This document shows, piece by piece, positions 42,783 to 54,460 of a DNA stretch of 64,000 bases. The DNA comes from Ichthyophis bannanicus (lineage: Eukaryota > Chordata > Amphibia > Gymnophiona > Ichthyophiidae). Position 1 is the first letter of the stretch, and each line of letters begins with the position of its first letter. Location of the stretch: the NCBI GenBank assembly GCA_033557465.1, contig CM066037.1, forward strand, positions 206,521,156 to 206,585,155, read 5' to 3'. Both the position numbers and the translations under genes were made by a program. The notes under the pieces were generated by a model, which saw only the letters and a program-made list of their open reading frames with translations, searched no databases and had not been told where the DNA came from.

Positions 42783-42970
42783 ACTAGAGAGAGGCAGTTG
42801 GGAAAGGTGGGAAGGCAGTACGCAGGCGCTGTGGGATGCTTCCAAAAGCTTTCTGATTGGACGCTGGGGAGCGTTCCCGCGCAGGCTCCATCGGTACCGA
42901 CGATACCCATATGTGAGGACTAAATTCCTGCTGTTCCCGGAGATCACCTGTTACAGGTGAGTAACTATGC
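42783..42970 (+). repeat. DIRS B right inverted terminal repeat and extension
   Basis: 42783-42945 is the inverse of the left repeat; 42946-42970 (ending GGTGAGTAACTATGC) has no counterpart on the left and is the right-end extension known from DIRS1-type elements. The element end is set by the ICR match. Confidence 0.88.
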
Positions 42971-43428
42971 TTTGTGGTCAATCAGAAAAGGACACGCAAA
43001 ACCAAAAATATGTTTTCGTCGCCCCACTATCAGTAAGAGCTGGCCTGGCTGCGAAACAGTGACATTTTGGCTGGACAACAGTCAACCATCAAGAGGAGTT
43101 TGTATGTCCCACAGGAGGTTGAATTCACCTAGCCAGCTTCTAACTTTGTCATGTAAGATATGGTGCTATTGGCCCCTGTTCCCTGAATCTCCCAAAGTGT
43201 ATCCAGTCTGGAGCAAGGTGCGAAACCCTTTTTAAACATGTTTGCCCTTTGAATCCATTGGCATCTGTTCTAGAGGCTTACTTCAAGGCCTTCACCTCTA
43301 CCATGTTTGTGTGCCAATACATCTGTGTTGCCATGTTCAAGTATACTGTCAGAGGCATATACCAAGTCAACCCTAGATCCAGGATATCCAATCAGTCATT
43401 CTCACAAATGGAACAAGGCTGCCAAGTC
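42971..43428. other. Unassigned; part of an inverted dispersed repeat
   Basis: No gene. 43060-43215 is related, in inverse orientation and with divergence, to 48990-49110 (shared word TTCAGGGAACAGGGGC). Confidence 0.5.
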
Positions 43429-43720
43429 TTTAAAAAAGAAGTGTGCCACCATCTAAGCCTCTCCGGCCCCGATCGTCTCCGGCTGCAGCAGGGAGAAGAA
43501 GGTAAGCTCCTCCTGCTCCCCACCACGAGCCACCAATCAAGCGCTGCTGCCAAGGCTTTAAAAAAGAAGCATGCCGCCATCTAAGCCTCTCCGGCCCCAA
43601 TCGTCTCCGACTGCAGCAGGGAGCAGAAGGTAAGCTCCTCCTGCTCCCCACCACAAACTCCAGTCAAGCACTGCTGTCAAGGCTTTAAAAAAGAAGCGCG
43701 CCGCAGGCCCACGCCTTTGG
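43429..43720. repeat. Tandem repeat, 127-128 bp unit
   Basis: Two full units and the start of a third, each starting CTTTAAAAAAGAAG near 43427, 43556 and 43683. Units contain CTAAGCCTCTCCGGCCCC and AGAAGGTAAGCTCCTCCTGC. Copies differ at about one base in ten. GC-rich; family unknown. Confidence 0.85.
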
Positions 43721-46700
43721 GCCTCACCAGAGGGCCCTTTGTTGTGGCCCTTAGGCGGAGGACAGAGGCGCCGAATATCAAAATCATCCTCAAGATTTCT
43801 CCAAAACGGTATCAGAAACCTCTGCTGTAACACAGTTAGTTGCCTGACTAAAATTCAATCTATTCTTGACTCAGAATCATACAAGACTGGCAGGAAGATT
43901 CCAACACAGAACCTCAGGCGACTACACTTGTAAACCCTAATACTGTTGCCTACAAACATATCTGCTTATCTATGTTCAATTGCACTGCTCCACTGTACTC
44001 AGCTGCACCATTACTACCGTGTTCCCTACATGACTACATGTAAATGCCTCTCGTTGCAAGATTGCTGTATAACATAGCATTACATCAATGTCTTATCCAG
44101 TCTATGCACTATTAATTTATATTGGTGTCCGCCACATAATTACACCTGGAATGCTGTTTTGTATCTAGCACTGCTACCACGTTTTACCCAAACGGACTCA
44201 TTGCTATATCACAACTGCATTTTTTACATGATTTCTATCTACAGGTTATACAGATTGCATAGCCACTGTCACACACTAATTACACCAGTCACTACTTTAA
44301 CCCCATCCAGTCCTTGACTCAGACCTCCTCTGATATATCAAAACAATACTTACCAGACCACCTCATCATTCAAGATTGAAATCAAACTTACTCTACTCTA
44401 TGCCTTTCCCAGCTTTTGCAACTCACAACAATAGCTAACGCACTATATGCATACCAGGAATAATCCTCTCCCTGCCCCATCCCCATAATCCAATGTCACC
44501 CTAGAGATTACCTGCCCTATCACAACAGACACTTATATGCTAGAGACCATCACACACAGAAACAAACCGCACCACAGGCTGATTTACATCAACCCCACGC
44601 ACAAGAGCCAAGACCTGAAACATATAGATCAAATAATACCTCTCAAATGTATACTAATAAATGCACGTTCCATAAGAAACAAAATCCCAGTAATCCGAGA
44701 TATCCTAATAGACGAAACCCCAGGCCTACTCTGTATCACTGAAACTTGGATTACAGATTCTGACACAATCCTTCTAAATCAGCTCATCACAAATGGCTAT
44801 AAACTATTTAACTGTCCTAGAGACTCCAAAAGAGGAGATGGGGTCCTTATGCTAACCAAAGAAAAGCTAAATCCCCATACCACTATCTGTACCAGCAGTT
44901 ATGTGATAGATATACTCAAAATCGAAAACAATAGACTAGTGGTATGCCTTCTATACAGACCCCCTAACAATAACTACCTTAACCTTACAGCTATCATTGA
45001 ATCTGCCTGCACATCCCCCACAAAGAAACCCCATATCATCCTAGGGGACTTCAACCTTGCATCATTTCTGGAACTCATGGAAGAGATGGGCTTTTAACAA
45101 ATAGTAAGCACTCCTACCTATACTAAGGGTAATACTTTGGACTTGGTCTTCATCCCAAAATTCCTCACAGAACACCCAAACTACTCCCCCCCCCCTTAGC
45201 TTCACAAGTCCCATGGTCTGATCACTTCATCCTACGCCTGAACCTCCCAATAACCCCATCCACACATACCCCCACACATGGAAGCCATCAAACTACCTTA
45301 TTTAAGCGCTTCAGTAAAGATAGCTTCCTTGATGAGATAATTCCTCAACTTGTCTCATTACCAAATTACCTCAATGATTCAATACATTCCTGGAACTCTG
45401 TAATCAACAAAGCAGCTACACTGACTCACACACATGCAAAAACTAATCCTAGGCACTCTGAAACATGGTATACCCATGAATTACACACCCTAAAAAAAGA
45501 ACTCCGCAAACTCGAACAAAAATGGCGAGCCAAAAAAAACACTGAATTGAAAATCTGTTAAACGACCACCCTGAATACCTATAAAGAAGCCTTAAACGCA
45601 TCAAAAAGGAATCACCATACAAATATCCTAAATAAAACCATTAACCATCCAAGGGAACTCTTTGAAATTGCCAAATCTATGACCAAACCTCCCCTCCCCC
45701 CAAAAATGTCTGGAATGAAAGTAACATTAAACCCCAAACCCTAGCCAACCACTTTGCAGCCAAACTGAAAACCAAGAACCTTACTCCCTTTTCCCCCCTA
45801 CAGATGATCAAACTAACCTCAATAAATGGCATTCCTTTCACCTCATCAAGGAAAAACAACTCCTTGAAACAATTACAAGGATTAACACCACTACCTACCA
45901 CTTACAGTAGACCCGTGCCCCGTTGCCTGGATAAAAGCAAAAAAACAGAATTAGCACCGTATCTAATGAACATAATCAACCAATCCTTCCGCCATTGATC
46001 CATTCCAACAGAGCTCAAACGATCTGCCATTTGCCCCATACTTAAAAACAGGACCCTAAACAAAGACGACCCTAACTCATATAGACCAATTGCTAGCATA
46101 CCATTTGTATCGAAAATTATCAAAAAAAAAGTTCAATTACAACTCCAAGATTTCATTGACCTAAATGCAGCACTTGATGAACATTAGTATGGAATCTGCT
46201 CTTTTCATGACGTTGAAACATTAATGCTGGTATTGTTTGACACCCTCATCCAAGGTGTGAACAATGCGAACGAGGCCTTCATACTCATATTTATAGACAG
46301 AATGTCTGCCTTTGACAATGTGGACCATAATATCCTCCTATCAAGGCTAGCTCAATTAGGAATAGCAGGGATTGCCCTCCAATGGTTCAGATCCTACTTA
46401 TCTGACTGTACCCAATATGTAAAACTTTTACTTGAATCATCTACATCCTTCCTCCAGGAACAAGGAATCCCACATGGATCTGCACTTTCTGCCCTCCTTT
46501 TTAACCTCTATATTCAAGAAATCTGAACAATTTAAAAAAATACAAAATTGGATATCACCTTTACGCAGATGACATCTTGCTGTACTCCCAGATAGATGTA
46601 ATAAACCCTACATATCACAGTCTAACAGCATCTTAACAGCATGCATACAGGAAGTAGAAAAATGTCTAAATATAAACAACCTCAAAATTAACTTCAATAA

Positions 46701-47697
46701 AACGGAAGTACAATTCACCACCAGAAACCAAAGTTTCACCTCCCCCCAACAGTCCACATACTCAACGCCACCATCCCAGTCAAACAAAAAGTTAAATATC
46801 TTGGCATCATTTTAGACAAATCCCTTAATGTGGCAGCACCTATAAAACAAACAGCCAGAACCAAATTTTTCAAGTTGAGAACTGTACAACACCTCAGACC
46901 CCTCCTTGCCCCACAGGATTTCAGAATGGTAGTCCAAGCACTAATCACACCCCACTCGGACTACTGTAACAGCCTTCTATATGAATTACCCAGAAAGAAC
47001 ATAAACAGTCTCCAGATGGCTCAAAATGTCACTGCCCGAATCATAATCAAGGCACATCTAACTGATCATATCACCCCCATCCTGTACAATCTCCATTGGC
47101 TTCCAATAGCAAATCAAATAAAATATAAAACACTAGTCACCACATTCAAGCTACTCAATAATATTGCTCCCTCCAATCTTGCATCCCTCATAAACATCCA
47201 AGCGGACACCAGAAACAGAAGAAAAAGCAACCAGAACCTCCTTAATGTTCCAACTTCCATCCGCAAAACTAAACAAATAAAAAGCAACAGAGCCTTCACC
47301 TTCACAGCCCCTATATTACGGAACTCACTACCAGACCCGCTTCAATCAATCAAGGACCTACAAACATTTAGAAAGGAATTAAAGACCCTCCTCTTTATCG
47401 AACACTACAACAGCCACAGTGTCAGCAGCACCTAGTCAGCTCCCCTTTCCCCCACCCTCAGAAGCAGTCTTTACCGGGAAACTATGCATAATTTGCAATG
47501 TTGGATTTGTGAGCGATGTGTACATAAGCTAACAGTAATTATGTAAATAGCTTATGGTGTAACTGTTCACACTGTTAAATCTTTAGTTACAATGTAAATA
47601 GTTTAATATCCATTCTATGTAACTTGTTGTTCCATGTAAACCGCCCCTGATCTCTAGAAGGGGTGGTATAGAAAAACTGTTCAAATAAATAAATATG
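43721..47697 (+). mobile_element. L2 LINE, long copy
   Basis: A 5' region of about 800 bp without clear coding content (left edge uncertain), then ORF2 endonuclease and RT, and a 3' end with a stem GTAAACCGCCCC / GGGGTGGTATAG and (AAAT)n. The tail hairpin matches that of the SINEs here. Family L2 is judged from protein blocks and tail. Confidence 0.8.
44537..47435 (+). pseudogene. L2 ORF2 endonuclease-reverse transcriptase, broken
   Basis: Endonuclease: CILINARSIRNKIPVIRD, LLCITETWITDSD, GYKLFNCPRD, VCLLYRPPNNN, HIILGDFNLASF (catalytic Asp kept), then a stop at 45097. RT: SYRPIASIPFVSK-like near 46080, ILIFIDRMSAFDNVDHNILL (family L-L-D-L-S-A-A-F-D), QGIPHGSALSALLFNLYIQ; the active site YADDILLYS is at about 46563 in a different frame, after an A-run shift near 46540. 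C-terminus: YLGIILDKSLN, HSDYCNSLLYELP, DHITPILYNLHWLPI, FRKELKTLLFIEHYN. Several breaks in 45100-46200. Confidence 0.82.
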
Positions 47698-47816
47698 TCA
47701 CTGATAGTATACCTAGAACATGATAACACAGATGTGTTGACATAAGAACATAGTAGGGGAGAAGACCTTGAAGTATTTCTCTAGAGCAAACGTCAATAGG
47801 ATACACAAGGAAAATA

Positions 47817-48985
47817 CGAGGTGTGACAAAAAAGAAACGAGACTGTGGGAGCCACGCCCATGACTCAATGCCAGTTGGCTAACCGCTTATGTCACTGTGT
47901 TGTGCAACTATTCTGCTGTATTTTTCATCCCTCTCACTCTTTTTCTTTTTCAGGTTTTTTTGTAGCACACTTCTCCATTGCTTTGTCACGCAACTGGATG
48001 TGGCAGAAATACGGAGCAAAGGCTTATGGAGAAGATGCAATGTCAAGGCCGTGAGTCTTCGAGTGGCACAAACACTTCAAGACTGGCCGCAAGGAGGTGG
48101 AGGATGACCCCAAGTCCACAACAAAGAAGGCTGAGAACATTGACAGAGTGAGCCAGCTGATGCGGAGTGAACGCAGATTGACGGTGCGGATGATAGCTGA
48201 GGAGCTCAGCCTGAACAGGGAGTCAGTGCGGACCATCTTGGTGCAGGAGCTGGGGATGCGGAAGATGTGTGCCAAGATGGTGCCGAAGTTTTTATCAGAT
48301 GACCAGAAGGAACACCGGGTCAATGTTTGTCGAGACTTGCTAGAGAAGATCGGAGAAGATCCAGAGTTCGTTATCTGAGTCATCACAGGAGACGAGACTT
48401 GGGTCTTCCAGTACTACCCTGAAAGCAAGAGACAGAGTCTGCAGCGGAAGACTCGACTGTCACCCAGACCCAAGAAGGGCACGCATGTCCAAATCAAGAA
48501 TCAAGGTCATGCTGATCGCATTCTTCGACCAGAAGGGAGTGGTCCATCATGAGTTTGTGCCTGAGGGTCAGAAAGTCAACCAGCACTTCTACCAGCAGGT
48601 CCTCAATCGCCTCCATGACCGGATTCGGTGCAGCAGGTGGGCTCTTGGAGAGACAAGTCGTGGCTGCTCCACCACGACAACACGACCGCACACACCGCGC
48701 TCAGTGTGAGGCAGTTCTTGGCCAACAAACATATCGCAGCTCTTGACCACCCTCCTTATTCCCCAGATCTCACACCGTGTGACTTTTGGCTCTTCCCCAG
48801 GCTGAAGACTGTGCTCAAAGGAACTCATTTTGCCTCTGTAGAAGAGATCAAGGCCACTGTGACGAGGGAGCTGAGGTACCTCAAGGAGGACGACTTTACC
48901 ACGTGCTTCCGTACGTGGCAGAAGTGAATGCAGAAGTGCATTAACTCTGGGGGGGATTATTTTTAAGGGGACAATGTGTAATTTC
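47817..48985 (+). mobile_element. mariner DNA transposon, copy 2 (right end lost)
   Basis: Left terminus CGAGGTGTGACAAAAAAGAA preceded by TA (47815-47816). The transposase frame runs to 48927 and is followed by GGGGGGGATTATTTTTAAGGGG, the usual sequence before the right end, but the right inverted repeat is missing beyond about 48985. It is a different mariner family from copy 1. Confidence 0.85.
47985..48927 (+). pseudogene. mariner transposase, frameshifted
   Basis: N-terminal helix-turn-helix region: WHKHFKTGRKEVEDDPKS, LTVRMIAEELSLNRESVRTIL. A stop lies just before the catalytic part at 48376. Catalytic DD34D: VITGDETWVFQYYPESKRQS (first D, near 48390), WLLHHDNTTAHTALS (second D), YSPDLTPCDFWLFPRLK (third D), with 34 residues between second and third. 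All three acids are present. At least two frameshifts (near 48500 and 48620) break it. CpG-rich compared with its surroundings. Confidence 0.85.
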
Positions 48986-49110
48986 TCTGTAGATTCAGAC
49001 CAGACACACTTTGATTCAGGGAACAGGGGCTAATAGCACCAGTCATACGTGACACAGATAAGAGCAGCCTGACTGAGCCTAACCCATTATGGGATACAAT
49101 GACTGACTGC
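48986..49110 (-). repeat. Dispersed repeat, inverse of 43060-43215
   Basis: Shares TTCAGGGAACAGGGGC, then AATAGCACCA, in the same order as the reverse complement of 43060-43215, with divergence. No terminal structure or coding content; family unknown. Confidence 0.5.
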
Positions 49111-49865
49111 CGTGCCAATTGTAATGAAAAATGGAAGAAAACAGTCAAAAATCTCTATGTCCCAACCTAGCAACCTGTGTAATTTATCCCTTTTAGGTAT
49201 GGTCAGCAACCACAGCCATCTCATAACAAACACAAATGTCATGAGATGAACTAAAATGTGAAAGCTCATAAGCCAAAGGCCACATAATGAAATATGATGC
49301 TAATGACACAGGAACACAAACCAAAATAGATTAATTTGGCAGTCATTACTCCATCCCTTCTATGTGCCAAACCTATGCAGATGGAGTGAGTAATATCTGC
49401 ATAAGCGTATGAAAACATGCAAGTGCCTTGTGGGACAGCGTATGACTCTGACCAGTTAAAGCACTGCTGTGCTGTATTCACTGTAAATGCTAGGTGGGCC
49501 ACATGCCATAATTGTTGTCATTTCTGCCACCGTCAATCCAGTGTGCATTGTATGTACTTATGTCAAAGTATGAAAAGAAAGCAGGCTGTGAGCATGACTT
49601 GCCAGGGTGGCCAATGACCATTCACATCAGTGCACTTTTCATTGGATAGGCCTATACCCTCACAAAGATGGTGGTGGGAGGCAAGAGATGTATCACAAAG
49701 CAAAGAGGCAGCACAAAGGCTGTCATGGTGCACAAGCATCAAGGGCATTGGGTGTCTAAAATAGGATGCTCTTTCCAAACAGCCACAGTTCCAAAGGGGA
49801 CATGTATGGGAGATGGCATAGGAATGTGACCTTTGTGGCCAGACATGTCGGTCTGGTGTTACACT
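49111..49865. other. Unassigned stretch
   Basis: No recognisable protein, RNA gene or repeat structure was found. Confidence 0.4.
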
Positions 49866-50110
49866 GCATGTTTTTTTGCCCTCCATCCTGCCACCTTCAG
49901 CTATCCTCCCCCCCTCGCACCCATTGCTGCAGCTGGCACCCCTCTCTGGAGGGGGGGGGGGCAAGCAGCAGATTGGAGACAATGAAACTGCAATTCAGCC
50001 ACGGAGACAGTGAGTAAGTGCTACATTGCAGTTTCAGGGCCTATTGCTGCCGCTGTCGGCAGGGGAACATTGTAGGCCTTGCGAGCATTGGGCAGACAGG
50101 TGCTGACCCA
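49866..50110 (+). repeat. Dispersed repeat R, copy 1
   Basis: Matches 55012-55300: CCCTCCATCCTGCCACCTTC, GCTGGCACCCCTCTCTGGAG, a G-run, CAGCAGATTGGAGACAATGA and AGTGAGTAAGTGCTACAT, then ATTGTAGGCCTTGC. The copy at 55012 has an extra 50 bp or so after the CTCTCTGGAG word. It probably belongs to a hAT-like element (see 54973). Confidence 0.7.
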
Positions 50111-50311
50111 CAGGGAGTTCAGTGTTAACTGCCAACTGAAGGCCTTAAAGGTGAAGTTCCAGACCCTTCACCAATGTAGACCAGGCATGATTCAGTGCCT
50201 ACAGAGAAAGATGGGGGTGGAAAGAGGTAAAGATGTATACTGACTGTGGAAGGTGTGTGAACCAGCAGAGGTGGCAGAGATAAATGGCACAAATACCTCC
50301 ACTGGCAACAT

Positions 50312-51086
50312 GTGGAAGGTACAGTAGCAATAGTTGGGTCATCCTTCCTGCCTTACAAGGAATTGAGTCCAGACTGTCCCAAAGCCTGTCAGTATCTGAG
50401 CTCCATGGAAAATCCTCCCTGGATCCTCTGCCCCATCAATCTATCAAACCCTGCACCAGGGACATACCCTAAAGATGTTTCCTCTGCCACGTACATGTAC
50501 CTGACAGCTTGTGAAGCCATTTTACCAAATGGAGGAGGTGAAAGCATCCCAGGAAAGGGAAGAACCAAAGCTCAAGCACCCCAAAGTTGCAGAATCAGTG
50601 ACCACAAGGAAGTGAAGGGTAGTGGTGGTTGGTGACTCTCTTCTGAGGGATACTGAGGCATCCATCTGCCGACCAGACTTGATGTCCAGAGAGGTGTGCT
50701 GTCTGCCAGGTGCCAAAATCCACAATGTTACTGACTATTATCCGATGCTGCTTATCCATGTCAGCACAAATGATACTGCTAGGTATCCCTTTGAGCATAT
50801 CAAAAGTGACTTCATGGCTGTGGGACAGAAGGTGAAGAATATAGGTGCACAGGTGGTGTTCTCTTCAATCCTCCCTGTTGAGGGTAAAGGCCAAGGCAGA
50901 GAAGCTCGCACCCAGGAGATGAATACATGGCTGCGTGGATGGTGTCATGGAGAACGTTTTGGTTTCCTGGACCATGGGATGATGTTCCAATGGCTGCAGA
51001 GCAGAGATGGTTTCCATCTGTCCAAGAAGGGTCGAAGTGTCTTCAGCAGCAGACTGGCTAACCTACTGAAGAGGGCTTTAAACTAG
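50312..51086 (+). pseudogene. CR1 ORF1 with SGNH esterase-like domain
   Basis: The first frame (to about 50630) is poorly conserved, with a cysteine-containing start. After a shift near 50625 the esterase-like domain is open: VVVGDSLLRDTEA (GDS nucleophile), REVCCLPGAKI, LLIHVSTNDTARY (STND for the usual GTND), VVFSSILPVEGKG, MNTWLRGWCHGERFGFLDHG, and RDGFHLSKKGRSVF (D-x-x-H), ending LLKRALN*. All catalytic blocks are present. ORF1 of CR1 is thought to bind element RNA; the esterase role is not settled. Confidence 0.78.
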
Positions 51087-51148
51087 ATTCATTGGGGATG
51101 GGTAAAGAAAGCCCCTAGGTAAGTGAAACATTAAATATCTCTGTAGAA

Positions 51149-53900
51149 ATGGGGAAAAAGGGCAACATATGTAAAATGGTGTATATAAATGCCTGTAGCA
51201 TGGTAAATAAGATCACAGATGTTGAGGCTTTAATGGAAGAGGCTGACTTGGATTTAGCAGCTGTTACGGAGACATGGTACACAGACAACCATGACTGGGA
51301 TGTAATTATACCAGGCTATACTTTATTCAGGAAAGACAGTGTAGGAAGAAGGGGAGGAGGAGTGGCACTATATGTAAAAAAATAATATTAAAGCTATAGA
51401 ATTACAGGGTTTAAAAGTGAGAGAGGAGGCACTGTGGGTTAAACTAGAAAGAGGGAAAGGGAAATCCATTTGTATTGCAGTGATATACAGATGTCCCTCA
51501 CAGGCAGAAGTGGTGGATGGAGATTTAATAGAAAACATATACAGCATTGCCATGAAAGGAGAAATGCTACTGATAGATGATTTCAATATGCCGCATGTAG
51601 ATTGGCACATCCCTGCTGCAGTGTTATCTAGAATCAAGGAGATCCTGGATTCTCTGCAGGGAGAACTATTCAGGCAATTGGTAACAGAACCCACACGTGA
51701 AGGGGCCATACTAGATTTTGTGCTTACCAATGGGGAAAATGTTTCTGATGTTATAGTGGGAGATCATGTCAAATCCAGTGATCACCAGATGATATGGTTC
51801 AGTATTAGGACCAGGGCTGATAAAATCCATTCAAAAGCGAGGGTCTTAGACTTTAGAAAACTAACTTTGCCAAGATGGGACAATACCTCAAGGAGTTGTT
51901 AGCAGGATGGGAACAGCTGGGCGATGTAGAAGAACAGTGGGCAAAGCTAAAAGGGGATATTTTAAGGGCAGCAAACCTTTTTGTTAGAAAGGTAAATAAA
52001 GGTAAAAGGAAAAGGAGGCTGCCATGGTTCTCAAAAGAAGTAGCTGAAAAGGTGAAGAAAAAGAGGGAACCTTCAGGAAATACAAGACATTACAGAGAGC
52101 AGAAGACAGGCAACTATATTTGGAAAAACTTAGAGAATCTAACAAAGTAGTCAGGAGAGCAGAGAAACAAAAAGAAGAAGAAATAGCCAGTGCAATAAAA
52201 TGGGGGAAAAGACATTTTTCAGATATGTTAGTGAGAGGAGGAAGGACAAAAGTGGTATTGTCAGACTCAAGGGTGAAGGGGAGGAATATGTAGAAGCTGA
52301 TGAGGATAAAGCAGAATTGCTTAACAAATATTTTGGATCTGTGTTCACCGATGAAGAGCCAGGATCTGGACCTCATAAAACACCCACAAATAGGAACAGA
52401 AGCGATGGGGATCTCGATCGATTTTCAGAAGACTGTTCATGAGGAACTAGCTAAACTTAAAGTAGACAAAGTGATGGGACCAGATGGAATACATCCAAGA
52501 ATACTGAAGGAACTTGGGGACATTCTAGTGGCTTACTGATTGACCTTTTCAATGCTTTGAAGTCGGGAGTGGTCCCAGAGGACTGGAGAAAGGCATGTGT
52601 GGTCCTTTTCCACAAAAGCGGAAGTAAGGATAAGGTTGAAAACTACAGGCCAGTTAGTCTAACCTCTGTGGTGAGTAAATTATTGGAAACGCTGCTCAGA
52701 AAGAGAATAGTGAGGTTTCAGAGATCCAATGGATTGCAGGATCCGAGGCAGCATGGGTTTACCAGAGGCAGGTCTTGTCAGACAAATCTGGTTGATTTCT
52801 TTGACTGGATGTCCAGAGAGTTGGACTGAGGGAGGGAGAGCTCTAGATGTGGTGTCCTTAGATTTCAGTAAAGCCTTTGACACCGTTCTGCACAGGCATT
52901 TTATAAACAAACTGAGCACCATACAGATGGACACTAAAGTTACTGATTAGGTTAGAAATTGGTTGAGTGGGAGGCAACAAAGGGTATAGGTAAATGGAGC
53001 TCCTTCTGAGGAGAAGGTGGTTACCAGTGGTGTGCCGCAGGGATCTGTCCTCGGTCTGATTCTTTTTCACATCTTAGTGATATTGCGGAAGGGCTTTCAG
53101 GTAAGGTTTGCCTATTTGCAGATGATACCAAAATCTGCAATAGAGTAGACACCCAGGAAGGATAACATGAGGAGGGATCTAGCTAAGCTTGAAGAATGTT
53201 TTAGAATTTGGCAGCTGAGATTTAATGCTAAAAAAATGCAGGGTCATACATTTGGGTTGCAGAAATCCAAGGGAGCAGTATAGTGTAAGGGGTGTGAAGT
53301 ATTTCTGTCCACAAAAGAGGAGCGAAACCTGGGCGTGATCGTGTCTGACAACCTTAAAGTAGCTAAATAGTTTGAAAAGGCAACAGCGAAAGCCAGAAGA
53401 ATGCTTGGGTGCATAAGGGAGAGAAATGGCCAGCAGAGAAAAAGAGGTGATAGTACCTCTGTATAAGTCTCTGCTCCAACCTCATTTGGAGTATTGTGTG
53501 CAATTCTGGAGATCATACCTTCAAAAAGATATAAAGGTTGGAGTCTGTGCAGAGGGTAACTACTAAAATGGTTAGTGGTCTTCATTATAAAGCGTATGAG
53601 GACAGACTTAAAGATCTTCATATGAAAACTTTAGAGGAAAGGTGGGATAGAGGAGATATAATAGAGATGTTTAAATATCTCCGTGGCATAAATGCACAGG
53701 AAGAGAGTCTCTTTCGATTGAAAATAAACTCTGCTTTGTGGGGACATAGGATGAGGGTGAAAGGGAATCGTCTCAGGAGTAATATGCAGAAATACTTCTT
53801 TACAGAAAGAGTGGTAAGATGCATGAAATAGTCTCCCAGTGGAGGTGGTAGAGATGAGGCCAGTATCTGAATTCAAAAAAGCATGGGACAAACACAGAGG
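51149..53900 (+). pseudogene. CR1 ORF2, endonuclease and RT, broken
   Basis: Endonuclease: VYINACSMVNKITDVEALM, LAAVTETWYTD, GGGVALYVKK, a shift at an A-run near 51380, then VIYRCPSQAE, LLIDDFNMPHVDW (IDDFN for GDFN, Asp kept), SSDHQMIWFS. RT: VMGPDGIHPRILKEL, VVPEDWRKACVVLFHKSGS, YRPVSLTSVVSKLL, RQHGFTRGRSCQTNL, SLDFSKAFDTVLH, VTSGVPQGSVLGLI, LFADDTKIC in a shifted frame near 53115. C-terminal [17 protein letters not shown] and KYFFTERVV follow in other frames. More than six breaks. Confidence 0.82.
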
Positions 53901-54033
53901 ATCTCTAAAGGGTACTGTTATAATTGATATGTAAGGACAGACTAGATAGGCCATGTGGTCTTTTACTGCTGTCATATTCTTGTGTTTCTATGTTTATATT
54001 TTACTGGGGAAATTTTCCTAGTTCATTCCACAC

Positions 54034-54460
54034 TAATGAATGTAGTGGAACAGGTAAACGTAGATCAATTGTTTACGCTATCAAAATATAGAAAGAGTAG
54101 GGGGCATGCAATGAAGCTACAGGGTAACCTATTTAAGACTAATAAGAGAAAATATTTTTTCACTCAGCATGTAATCAAACTCTGGAATTTGCTACTGGAG
54201 GATGTAGTAAAAGCTGTTAGGGTAGCTGAGTTTAAAAAAGGTTTGGTCAAGTTCCTGGAGTAAAGGTCCATAAACCATTATTAAAGGGGACCCAAAATAT
54301 CCACTGCTTGACCAATACAAGCATTGTGGAACCTGTGTCTTTTGGGGAAACTGCTAGGTACTTGTGACCTAGATTGACCACTGTTGGAAACAGGATACTG
54401 GGCTTGATGGACCTTGGTCTGACCCATTATGGCATGTCTTATGTTCTTATGTTCTTAATA
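54034..54460 (+). mobile_element. CR1 (family alpha) 3' fragment, copy 3
   Basis: Begins in the C-terminal coding region (VDQLFTLSKYRKSRGHAMKL, KLWNLLLEDVVKA) and ends with the family alpha tail CTTATGTTCTTATGTTCTTA. It closely follows the 3' ends of copies 1 and 2. The short frame at 53955-54263 is the remnant of ORF2. Confidence 0.85.

Larger units (their letters stand above)
33705..42970 (+). mobile_element. DIRS retrotransposon copy B, near complete
   Basis: Left inverted terminal repeat, leader, ORF1, RT-RNase H, tyrosine recombinase, internal complementary region (ICR), right inverted repeat with an extension: the full layout of DIRS1-type elements. Without its RTE (33999-37322) and SINE (38529-38813) inserts it is about 5.6 kb, normal for DIRS. 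No target duplication, as expected for recombinase-mediated insertion of a circle. ORF1 has frame breaks, RT-RNase H has a stop, recombinase has a stop and a frameshift, so it cannot act alone. Confidence 0.93.
50290..53995 (+). mobile_element. CR1 LINE (family beta), nearly complete
   Basis: Both ORFs and the 3' end are present: ORF1 (about 50312-51086), ORF2 (51149 to about 53900) and the tail TTGTGTTTCTATGTTTATAT. It is the most complete CR1 in the window, and shows how the fragments at 2358 and 9540 fit. The start is uncertain; 50111-50289 may be its 5' UTR. Confidence 0.85.

Noticed and set aside
42597..42970. Separate small palindromic transposon after the DIRS
   Set aside because: At first it looks like a 330-bp element with 59-bp inverted ends, but the left part joins the inverse of the DIRS left end and the right part is the DIRS right repeat; the ICR explanation covers all of it.
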